Shown: positions 30,654 to 41,935 of the stretch, one piece after another
Position numbering within the stretch: position 1 is the stretch's first letter
Layout of the letters: each line of letters begins with the position of its first letter
NCBI RefSeq assembly: GCF_000350225.1
Contig: NW_005179043.1
Coordinates: 117,884-181,883, forward strand
DNA from: Chondrus crispus
Lineage: Eukaryota; Rhodophyta; Florideophyceae; Gigartinales; Gigartinaceae
DNA: 64,000 nucleotides
Direction: 5' to 3'
Notes under the pieces: model-generated
Databases searched by the model: none
Seen by the model: only the letters and a program-made list of their open reading frames with translations
Told to the model about the DNA's origin: nothing
Position numbers and translations under genes: made by a program

Positions 30654-33150
30654 ATGAACCGTGCGGATACCGCCGGAGAAGATACCGCCTCCGGGCGAGC
30701 AAGTACCCGTAGTGGCAGAGGCGCACAGCGCCCCCGGATCGACAATCCGGAAGCCCTGCTACGCCCGCCGTCTACCAGGGGCCAGAAGACCCCTTACGTT
30801 TCGGACACCACTGCCGAGCTACCGGCTGGTGGGGGAAACCGCGTACAAGTACTGTACCACGCGTTACTCCCGCGACTACAAACCTGGATGGAGGATTTCC
30901 TCGCTGAGAAATTACCTCAGGTCGTCCAGGTTTGCCTCGACCGAACGGCACCAAGACTGGTGGCGGAGCATGCGGACACCGCGCTCCGCGCCCTGCCGGA
31001 CGAGAAGATCGCCCCCTCGTACGCGACGAGGTGGCGGCAGCGCTCGCCGCGGAGGAGGACGAATCTCCGACCGCATTGGCTCTAAAGGGAGCTATTAGCT
31101 CCGCCGTGGCCATCCGTCTGGCCACGACATTTACCGAAACGGGAGGCGCGGTACCGCCGCCGGCGCCGCGCCGTGAAACCGTTCCGGGCTCAAGCTTTAA
31201 TATTGCTGATCCGATCGGCGCCGTACCCGGCATTGATAGGATGGACCCTCACCCGGATGGCAGAGCCATCTATCTCCCAACCGTTCACGGTGCTACAGGG
31301 AGGACCACAGAAAATGTCCTCCCCATACCCGCCGGTACGGGTGACCCCCGCGGGACAGACAACCGCCTGGGGCTCCCCGAGACAGAGAATCGGGACCCGT
31401 ACCGGTTGAACAGAAGACGTGCACCCGGCACGCACAGGACCGAAGCGGAATACACCCGGTATTCCGAGGCAGAAGACCCCCGTCACAGGACGGATGAAGA
31501 CCGCGAGGGACGCCGCTGGCGATACTGCGATAACCGCGAGGCACGCCACGGGCGATACCGCGATGCCGGAGGAGGAGGATACCCCTCCAATGATGACCCA
31601 TCCGGTTCGGAAGACTCTCGCAGGCGGGGCCACAGGGCACGCCGCGATAGAAGCCGAGACCGGCACCCGCACGACCCGTCAGACTCGGAAGACAACCACA
31701 CCGAGTCGCATGAGGAGCGTCGTCGCTCAAGCAGACACCGCCGGGCTGCCCGGAAGAGCGACGAGCGACGGCCCATGGTAATCAGGCCCCTCAATGACCT
31801 GTTTACCAAGGCCGTCAACGACAAGACCTACCGCCTGGAACGGCGTAGCTCGCGCTACGACTCTACAGTAGCGCGGCACATTAACCGTTACCGGAAAAAA
31901 CTGGACGTGCAGATGAGGTCCCACACGTTCAGCGGTCAAGATCCGATTGCGGTATTGGGATTCCTTGCACGCCTCAAGATGGGAGTGCGACCACAACGGA
32001 ATTACCGAAGGAGCCGCCGTGTGGTGCTTCCAATTCTACCTGACGGGGCAGGCTCACGCCTTACTCCAGTCCCGTCTCAATGGAAACACCATGGCGGTTG
32101 ACGTGGAGAGGCGCGAGCTGCTCCGGACATACCCACAGGTGGTCAACTTTCTGTTGCGCACCTATGCTACCGACGAGGTAATTTCCGAAACGGTTGGGGA
32201 TGTGACCTCCTTCCGTCAAAGTTCAAACATGACGGAGGAGGTCTACAGTAACCACCTCTGGGACAAGGCACTCCGCTGCGGTACAGTATTCTCCGACAGG
32301 CGGTTGAAGTCCCTGTTCGTAGAGGGGTTACTGCCCGCCACGTGCGCGCAGGTTCGTAATTACCTCGCCACGCACCCGGATGTGGACTACCAATCCGTCG
32401 CTTGCTATGCACAAGCGATCGGGGAAACCAATCGGGCTTCCCGTCGACAAGGGATGTCAGCCATGGCTCACCGAGAGCCGTCCGGAGCGGCTAGAAGATT
32501 CGACCGCACCGCAAGGACGAGGCCCGTGCTGTCGTTTGAGTCGGCATCCGACATCCCGACGGCCGGGGGATTTGCTGAAGAAGCAATCCTGGCCGTGACG
32601 GACCAAACCGCCACGCCGACCTCGATGAGCTCGCCACCGACGAGTTATTATCCGTCGCCGGCAGCCTCGACGGCGAGCGCTCCAGTTCCACCCCCCAACT
32701 CTGGCGACGTGCGCACAGGACCGTACGGGAGGCAAGAGCAGGATCCACGCGTCCGGTTCTCCGGCGGGAGATTTCCCGGACCGCCACCGTGCCGGTTCTG
32801 CCTTGACACCACGCACCGACAAGAAGAGTGCCCCGTCGTTGCCGATGCCAGCCTGCGGGCCAAGCTTCTGGAGGCACGAGAGGCCAACTACCAGAGGCGA
32901 CGCATCCGGCAAGGCCTCCCCCCGGGATCCCCGTTCAACCGCCAGGGGCCGTCCGCTTGGCGAAACCAGCGTCAAACGGCCCCCGCGGGCGTCAACGTGG
33001 TCGAGGAACCGCACCCCGACCATACCGAAGACCACGTGGCGCAAGCCGCGGATGAAACCCGCGAGGATTTGCTGCTGACGGGGGAAGCCGGGGAGGACGC
33101 GGAGAGGCGTCGACGTCTCTCCCCGTGCCCAGCCTCAGAAGCTTAGGCAC
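30654..33150 (+). pseudogene. Gypsy-1 gag region
   Basis: A charged, Arg/Asp-rich N-terminal half leads into a retrotransposon-gag core (HTFSGQDPIAVLGFLARLK, near 31.9 kb, to the AGxxL region of the capsid). A CCHC-like knuckle (CRFCLDTTHRQEEC) lies near 32.8 kb. Several breaks. Many other long frames in this interval are GC-driven shadows. Confidence 0.75.
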
Positions 33151-36100
33151 CCCCTATCCGGCTGCGCCAGTGGAAGCGCAGCCGGATAACCGAACGGAAG
33201 TCCAGGCCATCTGCTTCTTCAAGAAGCAGAATTACAAGATCTCCACGACGGTTGGTCAGAAGCAGGCGTTGATGGTCGCCATCACGCCAGTGCTGGACTC
33301 AGGAGCTGGCCCGAACCTCATCCATTTACGGTGTGTCGCCGAGTCGTGGCGACCATGGATAAAACCGGTTCGGAGCCCAGCGCTCATCGACGCGTCAAAC
33401 CGCGCGATGAAGGCACTAGGGGAAATCCCCCTGCTCGTCCGAATCGGTGAGTTTGTGGCACGCGTCCTGTTCCTGGTAGTCACGAGCCTCGCCGTGGACT
33501 GTATCCTCGGTACGACTTTTCAGGATCGCCACTTCAAGGCGATCCTCCCACCGCAACGGAAGGTCGTGTTCCACGACGCGCCACCCGTGGCGTTGGTCGG
33601 AACAACCCCCTCGAGACACGACCGCAAGATGGCCTCGAGGAGCACCGCACAACAACTACCGCCGTCGGATAAACCCGAACGGAAGCAGGTGGCGTTCCCC
33701 GCCAACACACCGTCACGGAAGATCCGCCTCGTCAGAGGGGTGACAGTTCCCCCGATGACGCAGGCCATGGTGCGGGTCGCCACGCCGGTGGGGGGCTATG
33801 TTTTTTACAGAACTTCCCAAAAACCCCCACAAGAATTTGACCCTCATGGCACAGGGGGTCATGGATGTTGCCCCCGAAAAACCGTTCTCGGTAATGCTCA
33901 GCAATTTGGGGCACCGCTCGGTTCACATCCCGAAGCATACCGTAGTCGGACTGGCTCTTCCGTCGCCCACTCACATCCTGACCCTTGGCGACTCGGCCGC
34001 GGAAGCGGCCGAAGCTAAGGGAGGGGGAGGGATATTTAATTCCAACCTCTCAACCGCAAAGGATGGCGTGGAAGAAACCGCCGACAACCGTACGGATAAG
34101 GGCGGGGCTGAACAAGCCACGCCGCCCAAGGCGCCCCTCGTGGCGGATGGAACGGATAAACCCGAAGACACCGCCGCCCCTGAGGAGGACCCCCACGCCT
34201 GGCAAGAGGACGTCCACATCGGTGCCGAGGACGAGGAGGTACACTCGGATGTCCTCGAGGTACTGTCCGAATTCAAGGAGATGTGGACCGGCCAGCTGGG
34301 ATAAATCGGGGCCACGAAGCACCGCATTGAGCTCAAGCCCGGTGCTCGCCCGATTTACCAGGCGCCTTACCGCGCCGGACCAACCGCACGGGAAAAAGAG
34401 AAAACGGAGATTGACCGCATGCTCCGGGCAGGGGTAATCGAACCCGCCACGGCCGATTGGGCAAGCCCCGTGGTATTCGTCCCTAAAAAGGATGGTACCA
34501 TGCGGTTCTGTGTCGACTACAGAAAGCTCAACGCAGTCACCGTTCGGGATTCATATCCGGTGCCGAGGATGGACGAGTGCATCGATTCTCTCGGCGACGC
34601 TACTGTATTTACCACGCTGGATTGGAACAGCGGGTATTGGCAAGTAGAAATCGCCGAGGATGACCGCGACAAGACGAAGTTCGCGTCGCATTGCGGGTTG
34701 TACCGTTTCCTCCGCACGCCGTTCGGTTTGAATAATGCCCCGCTACCTCCCAGCGGGCCGTCGACATTATACTGTCGCGGGTAAAATGGGAAACCGCACT
34801 GGTCTACCTGGATGATGTTATCATCTACTCCAGGACCGTCACGGAACACTTCGCGCACGTCCGCGAGGTTTTGCGCCTTCTGCGGTAGCCGGGCGTGTCG
34901 CTGAAGCTGTCGAAGTGCGCGTTCTTCGACACCTCGGTCACCTACCTGGGGCACGTGATCCGACCAGGTAGGTCGGAGGTCGTGCGCCGCAACGTGGTCG
35001 CCATCGACCGCGCTCGACCTCCCCAGAACCAGACGGAATTGCGATCCTTCTTAGGAATGTGCAACGTCTACCGTCGGTTCGTGAAGGGCTTCGCAAAAAT
35101 AGCCGCTCCGCTAAACCGGAAGACGGGGAAGAATCAACCCTTCGAGTTCGAGGTTCTTACCGATGAGGAATACGAGGCGTTCGTGGAACTCAAGAAGCGC
35201 CTCGTGTCCCCACCGATCCTCGCTCTACCTCGTTACGGAAAGAATACCCCCTGGATACGGACGCTTTCTCGTACCAGTTCAGCTGTGCTCTATTGCAGGA
35301 GCAGCCGAGCGGTGACCGCTTACCGATCGGGTATTGGAGCCGGGCTCTCACCGACGCCGAGAAAAATTACACCACCACCGAGAAGGAGTGCCTTGCTGTC
35401 GTGTGGAGCATCCTCACGCTTCGACCATATCTATATGGGAACACGTTCGACCTCCGTACGGATCACGAGGCCCTCCGATGGTTCCTCAACCTGGCGGATA
35501 GCTCCGGCCGGCTAGCGCGCTGGCGTCTCCGCCTAGCTGAGTACGACTACGACGTACAGTACCGACCGGGGATTAAGCACCAACTAGCGCATGGTGTATC
35601 ACGACTCCGAGTTGACGGCGCAACCTCCGAACCGGTTGACGACGAGGTCCCGTGTTTCGCGGTACAATGGCGAGAGGAGGAGCATAACCCCCGCCAAGGT
35701 ACCGTACACTGGGAGACCCCCGTCGACCCGGGGAGAGCTGAGCACGCGTTCGCGGTTATACCCGAAGAACGCGACGTCTCATCCGTAACGGTGGAAGAGT
35801 TCCTTCGGGAACAGGCCGAGAACCCCTTCTGTAGGGCGGTCGCCGAGACCGTGGGGAACCCGGACTCGCGCTACGGCGTCGACCGATACGGTTTCGTCGT
35901 CCGCAAGTCCCCCCTCGATGGGACCCTGCAGCGGGTTGTACCGAAACGGCTCAGGGCGAAGATATTGTACCTCGCCCATCATCCCCGCCTGGCAGGACAC
36001 CCGGGCGGTACGAGGATGTATTATACCCGACGGCGGGAATATTATTGGCCTCATATGGCCAACGACGCCTTCAGTACCGTACGGAATTGCGCCTCGTGCG

Positions 36101-37420
36101 CCGCCACCCGGGGAACCCTGGTGCAGCATCAGAAGGACCTCAAGCTATTCCCAGCGGCAGGGCCGCCGGATTTCGTCGCCATGGACCTGCTGGGTCCTTT
36201 ACCGAAGACGGCGCACGGGAATCGCGACGTGCTCGTCTTGGCCGACCGGTTTACGAAGCTGACGCGCAGCATCCCGTTACGGACAACCATCGCGTCGGTT
36301 GTGGCAAACGCCTTCCTGGACAATTGGGTCTACGTATACGGCGCACCTCGTTACGTGCTAACCGATAACGGAGCACAATTTGCCGCCAAGTTCTTCGACG
36401 CGGTGTGCGCCTTGCTGGGGGTGAGGCACTACCTGACTACCGCCTATCACCCCCAGACAAATGGGCAAACCGAACGTTTCAACCGCACCCTGGTGCAGCG
36501 CCTCCGACACTATGTCGAGGAGCATCAGATGGACTGGGACGAGTACATCCAGCCCCTGACCTTCGCGTATAACACGCAGGTTCACCTGTCAACGGAGACA
36601 ACCCCGTTCGACCTGGTGCTGACGCGACCACCGTCCGGATTGGCACTGCCCGGTACTGTACCGCAGGACGCCGAATCCCACACGGAAGACCCGCGGACCC
36701 CGGTACAGTACAAACGCACGACGTTGCGGAAGCTCCGGGATGCCCTCGAGCGCACGCGGGTGAAACTAACCGGAGGGCAGAGGAGGTACAAAGCCGACTT
36801 CGATAAGAAGGTGCTCTTTCGTCCGGTCATCGCGGTGGGAGACTTTGTCTACGTGGACCGTCCACCGCGGCCATTGACGAACGCCGAGCGGGGAGACCTA
36901 CCGAGCGACTGAGGAGGACCCTCCGTCAAGCTTTTACCGAAAACGGAAGGCCCGTTTCGGGTCCGAACCGCCACGGAGGCCACAGTGGTCGTCGACCAAG
37001 ACGGGGTCTCGAACCGCGTGAGCATCGATCTGGTAACCAAGATGCCGCGGGGACCCCACGACCCCACTGTGGCCGCACCGACAACGGACCCGCCGGCGGG
37101 AACACCCGAACCGCCAGCGGAGTACGTGGTTGACCACTTGGTCGCCCACCGGGAGACTCGCAGCAGCACCCAGTTCAAGGTCCGCTGGTATGGTTTTATC
37201 CCAGCGGACGATACCTGGGAACCCGCCGAAGGCCTCCTGCAACCCTTCATCGACCGCTTCTGTCGGGCGCCGACAACCGGGCGCCACCGCAAAAACCGCA
37301 CGGGACAGACCCGGCGCGGATGGAACGGACCCGCCGGCGGGGCGACCCGACGCGGCGATGGCCAAGGAAACACTCGGGCGGGCTACGTCTCACCCCCCTC
37401 GGGGTGGATAAAAGTGTAGC
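33150..37420 (+). pseudogene. Gypsy-1 pol region with chromodomain
   Basis: In order are the aspartic protease (VLDSGAGPNLIH), reverse transcriptase (FCVDYRKLNAVTVRDSYPV, VYLDDVIIYS), RNase H-like part (TDHEALRWFLN), and integrase. The integrase has an HHCC finger (HHPRLAGHPG...CASC) and a DDE core (MDLLGP, LTDNGAQF, PQTNGQTERF). A C-terminal chromodomain follows (EYVVDHLVAHRE...VRWYGFIPADDTWEP). In chromoviruses this domain steers integration toward marked chromatin. The region is broken in several places; Gypsy-2 is the nearest relative here. Confidence 0.85.
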
Positions 37421-38634
37421 CCTCTTCCGAGTCCGGGTTAGCACCCGGGGGACAAGACCGAACGGGGGGATACCGGTGCCGAAATACTGTCATGGCGAGC
37501 CCTCGCCGGGCGCTCAAGGGCGCAGCGACCCAACACCGACTGGGTGGCAGAAACCGTGCCCCTGCGGATGTGGTCCGCAGAGCAGCGGCGGCGGAGCGCG
37601 GCGCCTCCGACGAAGGGGAACACCCAATCGGAGCTCGTCAAAACGCCGAAAAGCCACCCACCGCCAGGAAGAAGCAGGCGGAAATTACCAAGGAAAAGGC
37701 CGGTTTCGCCCCAAGCCGCTAGTGGGGACGCGCACCGGGTGTTGCGGGGGGGAACGGGAACCCACCCCCGCAATGACCCGTCACGACGATAGTGCGGTCG
37801 CCCACCCGTCGGGCCACGGTACGCGTCAACCCGACATGGAAGCGCGGAGGAAAACCCGCAGCGGTACCCCCGACCAGGCGGCCGGGAAGATCTCACATCG
37901 ACGGGCGACCCCGGGGGCAGGCCACAGGCCGCACTCGTTGCGGTAACCCGCCACCGCAAGAGCGCGCTACCGCTGCCCCGCGCCGGATTGACCCGGCGCG
38001 GAACGGCCCTGGATGGCAAGGAGGTGACTCCGACCGCCGGCTTGTAATTAAGCCGAAAGGGGGGCTACGTTTTCCTCCCTAGAAGGGTGGAAAAAGTCCT
38101 AGCCCCCTCCCGTTGACGGCATTGCACTCCCCGGGTCCGCCGGCGTCCGGGGGTGCCAAGTTGAAAAAACCGCCCATATGGACCGCCAGGGAGGTTCGGG
38201 GACGGGGACGGCCCCGCCCTACCTCGACCAGAGCGGGATACAGTACCACCGTTCTTTGGAAACCCCCCTTTTCCAGAGGGAGGGCCCCGTTTTTAAATGC
38301 GTGAGCAGGGGGTACCTTCCCCCCACGCCGGGAGGTACCGCACCTCTGCGCGGAGATGACGCCCCGCGGTGACCGCGGACGGGCAACGGCCGTCATAGGG
38401 ACCACGTCGGGAAAACCGCGGGTCCACCTATCGCAACCGGCGGAGCCGACGGACTACCGATATCGGCTGGAAGGGATGAAATTCGGGGAAACCCGTAGGG
38501 GCCAGGAGAAGAAGGACGCGAACTCGAGCGACAAGGCCAAGGAGGGAGCCAGGAGAAGAAGTACTCATTTACTGAAAGGAAGGGACTTGGTCCCTGGAGG
38601 CGGTTCGCTACTCTCCCCGCCTCCGGTACCGGCC

Positions 38635-40715
38635 TTAGTCGCGACGTTGGCGCCTGGCGGAGGGCTCCGTCCCCTCCGTCGTGCCCGCGGGGTCGACATC
38701 GACCGAACCGTACGGTCTCTTGGCAGCCACCTGCTCGCGCAATACTGCGAGGTGGTCCTGAGCGGCGCGGATACGCGCCATCGTCTCACCCCGCAGAAGG
38801 TCCTCGCCGGTGTCACGCTGGCGGATCGCGAACTGGAGGCCCGCCACCCGCGCCTTGAGCTGGGTCACCTCAACCAGCCAAGCTCGCGCGGACGTCAAAC
38901 CCGCTGCAAGGGTGAGCGGCGCGGGTACACCCGCATATCCGCACTCCACTTGCAGGGCGCGCAGGGCAGCCTGCGCGTGCGGAACCGCAGCGGGAGCCCC
39001 TCCATTCGGTGCGCCCTTAGAGGCTTCATCAGCGACCACCGAAGGAGTCTGAGTGCGCGTCCCGGTCATATCGGTGACGGGGAAATCGGCGGAGTCTGGT
39101 GCCGACGCGGGTGCCACCTCAAGCAGATTTACCGCCGCCGGCTCTACAGTAGGGCCGACGGGAGGGGGCGCCACCGGGGCAGATGCCGCCACGGGCTCTC
39201 CCTCCTCCATGGCTCGCGGGGAGTTCGCAGCCACCGGCACGGCCACTTCGGGCGGCGTCGACGGACCGACTGGAACACCCTCCGTGGTGCCGGTTGTACC
39301 CGCCATCGGCGAGAGCGGAGCCGCCGTGACCGGCAACAACTCGGTTGAGGGCTCTACGGGGGCCCTGGTGGAAGTGACCGCCGCGCCCCATCCGTCGCCC
39401 GAGGCAATGACGGCGCCGTATGTCCGCGTCCGGCAGGGGCTCGTACCAGTTGTCGGCCTCCGCCGAGGTGCCATCCCAATGCGGCATCCGCAGGGAGCAC
39501 CCGCGGGCCCAACTGTACCAGACGAAGTCGCCCCGCTCGGGGAGGGACCAGCCCAACCGCTCGGAGCAGTCCAGGATGGCCTCGGCGCCAGTCGGGTCGA
39601 AGGACGTACCCTCGAGGATTGCCGCCACCCCGACCGACCGGATGAGCTGCAAAAAGCCCCGGAGATAACCGGAAGAGTGAGCCCCGCTCGCCGCGGTCAT
39701 TCGCATTCCGGCTTGCCAAGCGGGGGTCCGGGCACCTTGTGAAAAACGGAAGGCCGTCCCGTGCGGCGTGTAGAAAACACAGCAAGGCCAGGACGGCCCA
39801 TTCCGAAAGAATGATCGCATCGATCAGCCGGCGCGTCCCCGCCGAGGCTTCCCGACCGAACGGACCCACCGGCATCCACTGTGCGGCGACATACGCCAGC
39901 ACACTGGGCGTGGGGACACAGAGGTACTCCGGGGCCTCGAGGCTACTCCATCCGTCCGGTAAGGCGTGTTATAACTGACCCCGGGCCGACAGGGGGACCG
40001 CGAAGAATTCCGTGGTGTGACACAAGTGGAAGTAGGCATCCACGCGGCGCCACCGCAGTCGGCTCTCCTTGGCGGAATTCTCACCCCACCGGGCGCGGTT
40101 GGCCACACTGTACCACCGGTCGAACGGGAGGGGGAAGGCCACCAGTTGGACGCGGGGCCTGAGATCCACATCCCCGCCGAACCGCTCGAAGAGACCGAAC
40201 AACTGCGCGTGGTACTGCTCCTCGCCCGCGCAGCGGACGTACAGGAGATCCGAACGGGAGTCGGCCATCACCCGATGCGGTGCATGGAGCCAACGGGTCC
40301 TCCACGCAGCCGAGCTGTGTTCTTGCCGAACTCGTCCGCGAGGGGAGGGCGTGCGGATACCCCTCCGCCTCGGGATGGCTTGAAACCGGGCGGAATCGGG
40401 GAAGGCCGTACCGATGTAGGCATCGACGGTCATCGGTGGTTGCCCCTGCGAGGGGTTCCGACCACCCCGTGACGCCCGGTGGTCCAAATCGCTCCCTGGC
40501 AACAGGGACCGGACGGAACGCACCCCGACGTGGAGCCAGCCTGTCGGCGGCGTCGCCGCCGGCGGGTGCGTCACCGCGTACGGATCAGGCCGCGCCGGCT
40601 GAGTTCCCCCTTCGGTTGCGGGGCGTTCCGCAGCTGCGACCCAGTCGGGCGACCGCCTCAGCACGGTCAACTCTCCGACCTGGGGAGCCGGGGCTGATCT
40701 TAGGGGGCGCGGCAA
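38635..40715 (-). pseudogene. antisense coding-like block in the Gypsy-1 3' region
   Basis: Minus-strand frames between the chromodomain and the 3' LTR read as ordinary protein rather than GC-driven low complexity. Examples are VLALLCFLHAARDG, IRSVGVAAILEGTSFDPTGA, RGDFVWYSWARGCSLRMPHW and QLFGLFERFGGD. The downstream end is Ala/Pro/Val-rich and finishes with a basic tail. No domain is recognised. It shows a few breaks. It occupies the place where some plant Ty3/Gypsy elements carry an extra antisense gene; whether this one is homologous is unknown. Confidence 0.5.
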
Positions 40716-40904
40716 GGGCCCGCGCTCGTCGGGAGAAGGGCCCCGAGACGGGAGGCCGCCGGTACCCGCGAGCCGCGCCGGACGGTCAGAGGGACCCGTA
40801 GCGGGCTAGTCTCCGGCGCGCGAAGACCGCGCTGGATGAAACGAAAGCGCCGGCACGGGTGTCGCCGAGGGAGGCCGCTCGCGTGGGCCCACGCGCGTGG
40901 GCCC

Positions 40905-40962
40905 GGATCACAGCACGGAACGGGGACCGCCCCGGGGCTGTCCCCGTTCCGTGCGGTGATCC
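40905..40962. repeat. strong hairpin near the Gypsy-1 3' end
   Basis: The 23-base arms 40905-40927 and 40940-40962 (GGATCAC...CGGGGAC and mirror) pair at all but one position around a 12-base GC-rich loop. A second palindrome (CGTGGGCCCACG) lies directly upstream. It sits upstream of the antisense block and about 330 bp before the 3' LTR. Confidence 0.85.
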
Positions 40963-41296
40963 GCCATCGGGTTGGTAGGAGGAAAGAGAAGGGAAGAAGC
41001 GCGAGGAAGGGCGTGGATAGTGGTGGTTGTGGAGTGAGTGGTGGGTTGTGCTGTGGGGTGCGTTGGGGGGTTCGTAGTGTGGGACAAGGGAAGCGTGAGG
41101 AGACCCGCCACCGCACCGGAGAAACCGCCACGGTTAAATACCAAAAACTCCATGGGCTCCCCTATGGAGTCGACCGCAGTCCGACCGCGTTCCCGCGGTC
41201 GGCGCGGGCTTTTCCGTACGGTGGGCGCCCCCTGCAAGCCGGTCATTGCAGACATCGGCCGCGACGGGGACGTGTCGCGAAGTAAGGAAGGGGGTC

Positions 41297-41935
41297 TGTA
41301 GTACAATTCCGCACCACAACCCCCCGGCGAGTTGATAACCGCGCGGGAGGGCGGGTGCTACTGTAGCGAGCAGGCGTACACGCGCCCGCCGCCGTGCACA
41401 GTAGTACCCCAAGGGTCCGACGTGGGACAGCCTGTAACACGGGCGTGGCCACGGGTAACACGTGGCACAACCGTTAGCCGGGATCGTGGCCACGGGCACA
41501 CGTGTATAATCCGTACGGTGGCTAACTAGTAATTAGTAGTTAATGGCACATATTAGCCAATTTAGCCCAGTAGCTGGTATACAGTAAGTAACAGCGACTG
41601 TAGCGGGACAGGTGTCTTGGCGTCCCACTTAGGGGTTAAGACCGTTGGCACCTGCCCCGTTCCAGTAAACGGGAAGCAGACTGGCCTCCCTTCCCTTTAC
41701 GGCTAATTGGTATCCCGTTCCGGTTTTCGTTTTAGTCTCAGGCTTCTAACCCGTGACTGGCCGTCCGGATCTAACACTACTGACCGGCTGCGCGTCACCG
41801 GCCACGTGAGCCTTCCCTTTTTTCGAGTCCATCCGTACGGTCTGCGTTCGCGCGTGGGTTACCCAGCGGCGCGCGCTCCCTTACCTCTAACCCCCTCGTT
41901 TCCGAGTGGTCGGGACGAAGGTAGTTATACCACAT
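41297..41935 (+). repeat. Gypsy-1 3' LTR, cut short
   Basis: It matches 29889-30521 or thereabouts from TGTAGTACAATT to ATACCACAT, then the match ends abruptly and Copia-5 sequence begins. Confidence 0.9.

Larger units (their letters stand above)
29889..41935 (+). mobile_element. Gypsy-1, Ty3/Gypsy chromovirus fossil with a long 3' extra region
   Basis: The element is about 12 kb. The 5' LTR is 29889-30557; the 3' LTR (41297-41935) breaks off about 36 bp before its expected end. A purine tract (AGTAAGGAAGGGGG, 41281-41294) precedes the 3' LTR. Parts: gag 30.65-33.15 kb with a zinc knuckle, protease at 33.3 kb, reverse transcriptase 34.4-35.2 kb, RNase H 35.3-35.6 kb, integrase 35.8-36.9 kb, chromodomain near 37.1-37.3 kb, then a 3.9-kb non-pol region containing an antisense coding-like block. 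The LTRs are roughly 97% identical by eye, so it is a young insertion, although its coding regions have about six or more breaks. GC content is far above that of its surroundings. Confidence 0.9.

Noticed and set aside
30600-41300. Numerous long overlapping frames on both strands in Gypsy-1
   Set aside because: GC-rich sequence has few stops; apart from gag, pol and the antisense block these frames are low-complexity shadows.
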